From contig CAIKYB010000026.1 of assembly GCA_903831575.1 (NCBI GenBank), forward strand, positions 1 to 64,000: a stretch of DNA of 64,000 bases, written 5' to 3'. The position numbers and the translations under genes are program-made. Below the pieces are notes generated by a model that was not told the DNA's origin, made no database searches, and saw only the letters and a program-made list of their open reading frames with translations. The stretch is from an uncultured Bacteroidota bacterium (GTDB lineage: Bacteria > Bacteroidota > Bacteroidia > Chitinophagales > Chitinophagaceae). Positions 43,398-50,271 of this stretch are shown piece after piece (within the stretch, counting starts at the first letter, position 1; each line of letters begins with the position of its first letter).

Positions 43398-44750
43398 ATG
43401 ACAAAAAAAACAAAGTGGATCTTAATAAGTTCGGTTGCATTATTAATTGTGTTAGTGGTTTTATCTAAAACAGGCGTATTTGGTAAGAAAGAAGGCGCAA
43501 AAGTTACCGCAGAAAAAGTCGAGAAGCGTAATATCATCGAAGTGGTGAATGCCAGTGGTAAAGTATACCCGGAGATTGAAGTTAAAATAAGTCCGGATAT
43601 CAGCGGAGAGATTACAGAGCTTTATGTTCAGGAAGGAGATACTGTAAAAAAAGGGCAATTGCTCGCACGTATTTATGCAGATATTTATAGCATACAAAGA
43701 GACCAGGCCAATTTTGGTGTTAATCAATCCAAAGCACAGGTAGCTAACTCACAGGCAGGATTAGACGCTTTACAAGCACAGTTGGATCAGGCACAAAAGA
43801 ATTTTGACATGCAGAAAAAACTTTTCGATGATAAGGTTATCAGTAAAAGTGAATTCAATGTTGCTGAAGCTAATTTTAAAACAGCAAAGGCTAATTTCAA
43901 TGCAGGAGCTCAATCGATAAAAGGCGCCACTGCTTCTGTTCAATCTGCAGTAGCCAATTTGAATCGTGCGAATAAAGATTTAGGGCGTACGTCAATTGTG
44001 GCTCCAATGGATGGTGTGGTTAGTTTGTTGAATGTTAAAAAAGGAGAAAAAGTAGCAGGTAATAGTTTTAATGTAGGCACGGAAATTTTACGCATTGCTA
44101 ATATGGATAAAATAGAAGTGAGGGTAGATGTAGGAGAAAATGATATTCCAAAAGTAAAATTAGGAGACAGTGCGTTAATTTCTATTGATGCATATAGCGA
44201 TCGTAAATTTAAAGGGATTGTTACTCAAATAGCCAGCAGCAATACTGGAGCAGCTTCTCAGTCTGCGTTGTCAGCAGCCACAAGCAATGACGTTACTCAA
44301 TATAAAGTATATGTAAGGCTGCTTTCAGAAAGTTATAAAGATTTATTAGGAAAAGGGACTTTTCCATTCAGACCGGGAATGAGTGCAAGTGCAGATATTC
44401 AAACCAAAACGCAATATGATGTTTTAAGCGTTCCGATTAATGCCGTTACTACTCGTGAAAAAGATGACATCATGATGAAAGAAAAAAAACAAGACGAAGC
44501 CTCTGTAACAACCGTAGCACCTTCGCTTGATGATTTAGATGTAGTTGTTTTTGTGTTGGATGAAAATAAAAGAGTGAAGAAAAGAAAAGTAACAACAGGC
44601 ATTCAGGATATTAATTACATAGAAATTACCGACGGCCTTAAAGTTGGCGAAGAAGTAGTTACCGGCCCTTATGATATTGTAAGCAAAACTTTAAAAGACA
44701 GTCTGGAAGTGTTGAAAGTAGACAAGAAAGAATTATTCGAGAAAAATTAA
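43398..44750 (+). CDS. HlyD/MacA-type periplasmic adaptor protein
   Basis: A 450-residue protein with an N-terminal membrane anchor (about 6-25). The lipoyl half-motif EGDTVKKGQLLARIYADIY is at about 77-95, followed by a long helical hairpin (100-200), then NVKKGEKVAGNSFNVG and the beta-barrel. MacA-like adaptors serve ABC exporters such as MacB. In many Bacteroidota the TolC-adaptor pair is followed by FtsX-like permease and ATPase genes; here the next gene is convergent and unrelated. The pair therefore stands alone. Confidence 0.9.
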   Translation: MTKKTKWILISSVALLIVLVVLSKTGVFGKKEGAKVTAEKVEKRNIIEVVNASGKVYPEIEVKISPDISGEITELYVQEGDTVKKGQLLARIYADIYSIQRDQANFGVNQSKAQVANSQAGLDALQAQLDQAQKNFDMQKKLFDDKVISKSEFNVAEANFKTAKANFNAGAQSIKGATASVQSAVANLNRANKDLGRTSIVAPMDGVVSLLNVKKGEKVAGNSFNVGTEILRIANMDKIEVRVDVGENDIPKVKLGDSALISIDAYSDRKFKGIVTQIASSNTGAASQSALSAATSNDVTQYKVYVRLLSESYKDLLGKGTFPFRPGMSASADIQTKTQYDVLSVPINAVTTREKDDIMMKEKKQDEASVTTVAPSLDDLDVVVFVLDENKRVKKRKVTTGIQDINYIEITDGLKVGEEVVTGPYDIVSKTLKDSLEVLKVDKKELFEKN

Positions 44751-44758
44751 AGTCCGGA

Positions 44759-45475
44759 TTAATTAAACAATTTTTCTGCTTCGGTTACGCTTTCCGGTTT
44801 GCCTACATCAATAAACCGATCTCCAGTATGCTCATAGCCAAGTATGCGTTGATTTGCAGCCAAACTCAAATAGGTATCAGTTAAAGAGAATTTGCCACGT
44901 TGAGGAATCAAATCAAAAACAGTTTGTTCAAATATAGCTACACAGCTGTAAGCCATAGGATGAAGCGAGGTATCATCTATTGCTATCTTTTTTTCGCCGG
45001 TCATATTATTTTCCCAGCCACACAATCTATTGTTGTTATCAAAAAGAAAGTTTCGTGAAGATTTTCTATTCGTAATACCAAAGGAAATCAAAGCTTCATT
45101 TTTTTTATGGAAAGACAATAAGTTACTGATGGAAAGATCTGTAAGAATGTCAGCATTGAGGGTAATAAAAGGTTCTGCTGATTGCAGCAATGGTTTCGCT
45201 TTAAGTAATCCTCCGCCTGTTTCAAGAACTTCCTCTCTTTCATCACTAATGATAATATTGCTTCCCCAGCTATTATTTTCATTTACAGCTTGAATAATTT
45301 GATCTGCAAAATGATGCACATTTACGATAACTTCTGTGATGCCGTATCGTTGCAGGTATTCGATATTGTGTTGTAATAAGGACTTGTTGTTCACCAGTGC
45401 CAACGCCTTAGGATGCTCTTCGGTCCAGGGTTTGAAGCGAGTTCCCAGTCCTGCTGCAAATATCATTGCTTTCAT
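44759..45475 (-). CDS. murU: Sugar-1-phosphate nucleotidyltransferase, MurU-like
   Basis: A 238-residue protein. The N-terminal signature is MIFAAGLGTRFKPWTEEHPKALA, given here as its ends, with ETGGGLLKAKPLL and LNADILTD as the metal-binding region. The length and the pairing with an AmgK-like kinase match N-acetylmuramate-1-phosphate uridylyltransferase MurU. It would make UDP-MurNAc from recycled MurNAc-1-P, bypassing de novo synthesis. Its ATG overlaps the stop of the kinase-RapZ gene by 4 bp. A mannose-1-phosphate guanylyltransferase activity is the alternative. Confidence 0.78.
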   Translation of the reverse strand: MKAMIFAAGLGTRFKPWTEEHPKALALVNNKSLLQHNIEYLQRYGITEVIVNVHHFADQIIQAVNENNSWGSNIIISDEREEVLETGGGLLKAKPLLQSAEPFITLNADILTDLSISNLLSFHKKNEALISFGITNRKSSRNFLFDNNNRLCGWENNMTGEKKIAIDDTSLHPMAYSCVAIFEQTVFDLIPQRGKFSLTDTYLSLAANQRILGYEHTGDRFIDVGKPESVTEAEKLFN

Positions 45476-46917
45476 TTTACCCAGTTTTCGTTGTTTAAAT
45501 GTGTAAGTACAGTTTTTACAGCAAATTTATTTCTCAAATGACGGGTTACGGCTTCAGCCGCGTATACGCTTCGGTGTTGTCCTCCGGTACATCCAAAATT
45601 TATTTCCAGACTTTCAAAACCACGTTTGATATAATCTTCCACAGCGATGTCAACGATATCATAAATGCTGTTTAAAAATTTGGGCATCAGCGTTTGTTGT
45701 TCCAAGAAATCTTTAACGGGTTTATCTTGTCCGGTTTGTGTTTTATATTCTTCAATTCTACCTGGATTTAAAATCCCTCTGCAATCAAAAACAAACCCGC
45801 CACCATTTTTAGATTCATCTTTCGGGTATCCATTTTTCAGATAAGAGAAACTTTTTATTTTAACCAGCAATGGACTATTCTCAGCTGCTTTTGTTGTTTC
45901 AAATTGCTTGATGGTATCATCTGCCACAACCAATTTCAGTAAATTTTCAAATGTGAGAAAACTGATGCCGATTTTTTTATTATTTAAAAACCATTTCAAA
46001 TTTTGCAGAGCCAAAGGAATGCTGGTTAAGAAATGAGCCTTACGTTCAAACAAACCGCGAAAGCCGTAGGCCCCCAACACTTGTAATAACCTGATCAGCA
46101 CATAGCCATTATATTGGTTGGTAAAAATAGTTCTGTCAATAGTTTTGCTCATCTGTTCCTCCACACAATCCATATAGTAGTGAAGCAATTGTTCTTTCCA
46201 TTCATCACTCAAATTAGCTTTGGCTTGCCACAATAAAGAAGCCACATCATATTGTAAAGCACCTTTCATTCCACCTTGGTAATCTATAAAATGAATATCA
46301 TTATGATGTACCATTACATTGCGGCTCTGAAAATCGCGGAACATAAAATACTTATGATCTACATGCGCGAGGTAGATGCTGATAGCCTCAAAGTCTTGTA
46401 TTAATTTTTCCTTGTCATATGGGATTTTAAGCGTGTCGAGAAAGTAATATTTAAAATAAAGCAAATCGCTCAGAATAGCTTGCTGGCCAAACTCTTTACT
46501 TGTGATACATTGGGCGTAGTCTAAATTTTTATCACCATTAATTTGTAAGTGGGCTAATGCCTTTAAACTTTTTTTAAACAAAGAAAAAGACACTTCATCT
46601 TGTCCGTTAAGTTCTAAGACATGTAGTAAAGATTCATCGCCAAAATCTTCTTGTATATAAATATTATGCTCTTTATTGACCGCATAAATTTCAGGTACAG
46701 GAGCTCCGATTTTTTTAAAATGTTTACTGAAATAAATAAAGGCATCATTTTCTTTAATGTTGTTGCTGTAAGTGGCAATGAAAGTTTTTTCATCACTACA
46801 ATAGACTCTGAAATAGATTCTGTCGCTTCCGCTTTGGGGGATTTTTTCAATCCTGCTTACAGGGTTGTTACTGTATTGTTGTAGTAATTCTTTAATGGAC
46901 GCGGTTACTTGCTGCAT
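45472..46917 (-). CDS. AmgK-like sugar kinase fused to a RapZ C-terminal domain
   Basis: A 481-residue two-part protein. Residues 1-340 are an aminoglycoside phosphotransferase-like kinase: the catalytic loop FRDFQSRNVMV and the metal motif FIDYQGGMKGALQYDVASLL correspond to AmgK, which phosphorylates MurNAc at the anomeric carbon. Residues 360-481 match the RapZ C-terminal domain: FDCRGILNPGR and FGCTGGQHRSVYAAEA. In enterobacteria that domain senses glucosamine-6-phosphate. The fusion suggests a kinase controlled by amino-sugar supply, which is inference. It is translationally coupled to the MurU-like gene. Confidence 0.87.
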   Translation of the reverse strand: MQQVTASIKELLQQYSNNPVSRIEKIPQSGSDRIYFRVYCSDEKTFIATYSNNIKENDAFIYFSKHFKKIGAPVPEIYAVNKEHNIYIQEDFGDESLLHVLELNGQDEVSFSLFKKSLKALAHLQINGDKNLDYAQCITSKEFGQQAILSDLLYFKYYFLDTLKIPYDKEKLIQDFEAISIYLAHVDHKYFMFRDFQSRNVMVHHNDIHFIDYQGGMKGALQYDVASLLWQAKANLSDEWKEQLLHYYMDCVEEQMSKTIDRTIFTNQYNGYVLIRLLQVLGAYGFRGLFERKAHFLTSIPLALQNLKWFLNNKKIGISFLTFENLLKLVVADDTIKQFETTKAAENSPLLVKIKSFSYLKNGYPKDESKNGGGFVFDCRGILNPGRIEEYKTQTGQDKPVKDFLEQQTLMPKFLNSIYDIVDIAVEDYIKRGFESLEINFGCTGGQHRSVYAAEAVTRHLRNKFAVKTVLTHLNNENWVK

Positions 46918-47076
46918 TTTCGATTTTAATAGGCGTAAAAATAGAGCATTTTTATCTCTTACAACTTGGTTTTATTGAGTAGAGAAGCTGCGAATTTGAG
47001 TTTTACATATTTATTTGTTCAGCAAATTATTTACCCTATATTTACTAAATTATTTAGCAAAAACAATCGTTTTTAT

Positions 47077-47508
47077 ATGGAAATAGAACAGTTTTTTTCT
47101 TCCGGTTACCAAGGGAGTAAATCGTTTAAACAATTGGATGTGCCTACAGCAAATGCAACTGGTTTTGGATCGGCAGCTGATGATTATATGGAACGTGGTA
47201 TTGATTTGAATGAGCAATTGGTGAAAAATAAACCCGCCACTTTTTTTATGCGTGTACAGGGAAACAGCATGATTAATGCGTGTATACATGACGGCGATAT
47301 TGTGATTGTAGACCGAAGTCTAAAACCTCAAAGTGGTAAAATAATCATTGCGGTTATAGACGGAGAATTGCTCATCAGGCGACTGGAAAAAATAATGAAT
47401 AAAATTCGATTGGTTCCTGAAACGCCGAAATTGTCTTCGATAGAGATTAACGAGTTTACTGACTTCACTATTTGGGGCGTAGTTACTTATGTGATTAAGA
47501 ATATGTAG
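47077..47508 (+). CDS. umuD: UmuD-like SOS protein of the LexA/S24 family, with an altered dyad
   Basis: 143 residues from the chosen Met, the normal UmuD length; the longer in-frame extension has no family likeness. Aligned by eye with E. coli UmuD, the nucleophile is S64 in VQGNSMI, and the cleavage site C-G reads T28-G29. The Lys of the Ser-Lys dyad (VKKL in E. coli) falls at R101 in LLIRRLEK. If the alignment holds, self-cleavage may be impaired or use another residue. UmuC lies 336 bp downstream, in the same direction, separated by a large palindrome. Confidence 0.85.
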   Translation: MEIEQFFSSGYQGSKSFKQLDVPTANATGFGSAADDYMERGIDLNEQLVKNKPATFFMRVQGNSMINACIHDGDIVIVDRSLKPQSGKIIIAVIDGELLIRRLEKIMNKIRLVPETPKLSSIEINEFTDFTIWGVVTYVIKNM

Positions 47509-47630
47509 CGTTTTCTTTTATGATGTATTAAAGGAAGTCTTTATTGTGGTTCATTTTTATCCAAAAAATGGAGATTGATGTCGAAGAGAAACTAAATAAA
47601 CTTCAGTGAAAATAATTGGTTGTCTTATTT

Positions 47631-47672
47631 GCGTATTCGTAATATTGCGAATTTGCAATATTACGAATACGC
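47631..47672. repeat. Perfect 18-bp inverted repeat with 6-nt loop
   Basis: GCGTATTCGTAATATTGC (47631-47648) and its exact complement (47655-47672) enclose GAATTT. It lies between umuD and umuC, in a 336-bp gap that contains nothing else recognised. There is no T run, so it is an unlikely terminator for umuD. A 17-nt part of the right arm recurs at 27273-27289, which suggests a dispersed repeat. Confidence 0.8.
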
Positions 47673-47844
47673 TTCCCGGCCTTAATATTCAACAATCAAT
47701 ACCCTTACTTTTTACCATTGCTATCTTATAAATTATTTCAGTTCTCCAAAAAATATAAAATGTCCATAAAGCCGCTGCCTTTACCAACCGATGATGATTT
47801 TTAAGGACCTAATATTTGACCAAATTTTAAAACTATATTGACAC

Positions 47845-49116
47845 ATGAAAGCCATAGTAGATTGCAATAGTTTTTATGCCGCATGTGAAAGAGTATTCAA
47901 GCCTTCGTTGCATGGCAAGCCTGTAGTAGTGCTTAGTAATAACGATGGATGTATTGTTTCCCGAACCGATGAAGCGAAAGCATTGGGCATTCAAATGGCC
48001 GGTCCTTATTATCAAAATAAAAAAGAAATTGAAGAAAATAATGTTGCTGTTTTTTCCAGTAATTATCATTTGTACGGAGACTTGAGCAGAAGGGTTATGG
48101 AAACGCTTCGTTTATTATCTCCGCAAGTGGAAGTCTATTCTGTTGATGAATCTTTTCTGGATCTTTCGGGAATTGATGCTGGTGAATTGTTCGAGTATGC
48201 TCTTTTTATCAAACATACAACAGAGTTATGGACGGGCATTCCTGTTTCAGTGGGTGTAGCGCCTACCAAAGTGTTATCTAAAGTGGCCAACAGATTAGCG
48301 AAGAAAGATAAGTCAGGAACAAAAGGTGTTGTAGTGCTTCAAACCTTGGAGCAGCAAATAGAGGCCTTGCGAAAAACAGCTGTAGAAGATATTTGGGGCG
48401 TTGGTCATGCGGGCTCAAAAATGTTGCGCATGTTTAATGTTAATACCGCCTGGGATTTGCGTAACAGGAGTGAACAGTGGGCGCGAAAAAACCTGGGCGG
48501 TGTAGTTGGAGTAAGACTAATCAAAGAATTGAACGGAATGCCTTGTATAGAAATGAAAAATCCATTGACAACAAAAAAAATGATTGCCACTACAAGAATG
48601 TTTGGTAAGCCCGTTTATGAATTAAAAGAACTGAAGGAAGCTGTTGCGACTTACATTACTCGTGCGTCAGAAAAATTGAGAAGACAAAGTAGTGCAGCAA
48701 GTGCGTTGAGTATATTTCTCGTACATAGCGACAATCGAAATCAACAGGAATATGCACCATCTTCAAGGTCGTCTTATATTACGCTGCCATCGGCTACTTA
48801 TTTAACCAATGTACTGATTGCACATGCGATGCCTTTGGTAGAAGCACTTTATAATAGCGGGAGTAAATATATTAAAGCAGGTGTTGTACTTGGAAATATT
48901 GTTCCTTGTGATATGATTCAGTTTAATCTTTTTGAAGCACCGGAATCTGCAAATGCAAAACAATTGATGCACATGGTTGATAATATCAATTTCAGTATGA
49001 GGAATGATATTTTAAAATTCGCTTCAGCAGGAACGAAGAAAAACTGGAAGATGCGCCAGGAAATGAGGAGTAAAAGATTTACTACCAGATGGGAAGAACT
49101 TTGCATTGTTAAATAG
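47845..49116 (+). CDS. umuC: Y-family DNA polymerase V catalytic subunit UmuC
   Basis: A 423-residue protein. Catalytic motifs are DCNSFYAACERVF at the start, SNNDGCIVSR near residue 32, and VYSVDESFLDLSG with the Asp-Glu pair near 96-97. GVAPTKVLSKVANRLAKKD follows, and the C-terminal little finger is present. It performs error-prone bypass synthesis with UmuD'. Family length is 420-425. The long gap from umuD and the palindrome between them suggest separate transcription or attenuation. Confidence 0.94.
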   Translation: MKAIVDCNSFYAACERVFKPSLHGKPVVVLSNNDGCIVSRTDEAKALGIQMAGPYYQNKKEIEENNVAVFSSNYHLYGDLSRRVMETLRLLSPQVEVYSVDESFLDLSGIDAGELFEYALFIKHTTELWTGIPVSVGVAPTKVLSKVANRLAKKDKSGTKGVVVLQTLEQQIEALRKTAVEDIWGVGHAGSKMLRMFNVNTAWDLRNRSEQWARKNLGGVVGVRLIKELNGMPCIEMKNPLTTKKMIATTRMFGKPVYELKELKEAVATYITRASEKLRRQSSAASALSIFLVHSDNRNQQEYAPSSRSSYITLPSATYLTNVLIAHAMPLVEALYNSGSKYIKAGVVLGNIVPCDMIQFNLFEAPESANAKQLMHMVDNINFSMRNDILKFASAGTKKNWKMRQEMRSKRFTTRWEELCIVK

Positions 49117-49488
49117 CACGCCAATTATAAATAATTATGAATTCAATATAACCAGTCAACTAATCAATTCATTTCAAATTATGTGGTTCTTATCTGGTAC
49201 GTACCAATGCCATAAGTGCAATAAAAGATAAAATGCAAATTCAAAAATGCAAATTCAAAAGTGAAAATTCAAAAGTGAAAAATCATTGCATCTTAAAATC
49301 AACCAATCAACTAATTAACTAATCAACCAAGGAACAAATAAGTCACATCCCCTTTTTATAGTTCTACCAATGCCATCGCCAAAACCTTTGATTAGCTTTT
49401 ATAAAGAACCAGCTTCATTTAATTCAACATTTTTTCTCATTAAAAAAACACTTGATTATCTTGCGCCATCAAAATCACATAAATAATA
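49117..49488. repeat. Intergenic stretch with 14-bp tandem repeats
   Basis: At 49231-49285 a unit of the form AAATGCAAATTCAA occurs twice exactly and then about twice in the variant AAGTGAAAATTCAA. The phrase ACCAATGCCAT occurs at about 49203 and 49368, and CAACCAATCAACTAATTAAC-like words lie between. No gene or RNA is recognised in the 372 bp. Confidence 0.65.
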
Positions 49489-50268
49489 ATGAATCCTTTC
49501 GTAGAAAAAATAAAAATTGAAATAGAACCGCTTCGCCAGCAAATTATGAATCATAAAGTATATGCTGTGATGAATAGTATAGATGAGTTGAATATTTTTA
49601 TGAAGTACCATGTTTTCGCAGTATGGGATTTTATGTCGTTATTAAAATCGTTGCAAAATAATCTTACTTGTACTTCCGTTCCTTGGTTTCCTAAGGGTTC
49701 AGCAGATACTCGTTTTTTAATCAATGAAATTGTTGTGGGAGAAGAGTCTGATGTAGATATGAATGGTGTTAGAATGAGTCATTTTGAAATATATCTTAAG
49801 GCCATGGAACAGTCAGGAGCCTCAACTTCAAGCATCATTACATTTATTAATGAATTAAAAAAATCAACGCCGTTTTCAACAGCTTATAATATTGCAAATG
49901 TGCCAACTGCCGCTCAGCAGTTTGTTGACTATACTTTTAAAGTTATTCAATCCGGAAAATCTCATTTGCAAGCTGCAATATTTACTTTCGGAAGAGAGGA
50001 CCTGATTCCAGGAATGTTTACGTCGATCATTAATGATTTGGATAAAAACTTACCGAATACCATTTCTATATTCAACTATTATTTGGAAAGACATATTGAA
50101 GTTGATGGCGACCATCATAGCCATCTTGCACTTGAAATGACATCAAATCTTTGCTGCACAGATGAGCAGTATTGGAATGAAGCTACAGAAGCTACTATAG
50201 CGTCATTACAAAGCAGAATCCAATTATGGGATGGTGCTTACGAAGAGATGATGACAATGAAGAAGTAA
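49489..50268 (+). CDS. DUF3050 family protein, heme-oxygenase-like fold
   Basis: A 259-residue protein with the DUF3050 blocks NHKVYAVMNSIDELNIFMKY, HVFAVWDFMSLLKSLQ, TSVPWFPKG, and GREDLIPGMFTSIINDL, and the His-rich VDGDHHSHLAL near residue 208. The family is predicted to adopt the TenA/heme oxygenase-like helical fold; conserved His and Glu residues suggest metal binding. Function is unknown. It is convergent with the M16 peptidase gene, with 3 bp between stop codons. Confidence 0.85.
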   Translation: MNPFVEKIKIEIEPLRQQIMNHKVYAVMNSIDELNIFMKYHVFAVWDFMSLLKSLQNNLTCTSVPWFPKGSADTRFLINEIVVGEESDVDMNGVRMSHFEIYLKAMEQSGASTSSIITFINELKKSTPFSTAYNIANVPTAAQQFVDYTFKVIQSGKSHLQAAIFTFGREDLIPGMFTSIINDLDKNLPNTISIFNYYLERHIEVDGDHHSHLALEMTSNLCCTDEQYWNEATEATIASLQSRIQLWDGAYEEMMTMKK

Positions 50269-50271
50269 GAA

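Noticed and set aside
46966-47076. Extended N-terminus of UmuD
   Set aside because: The extra 37 residues have no UmuD likeness, and the ATG at 47077 gives the normal family length.
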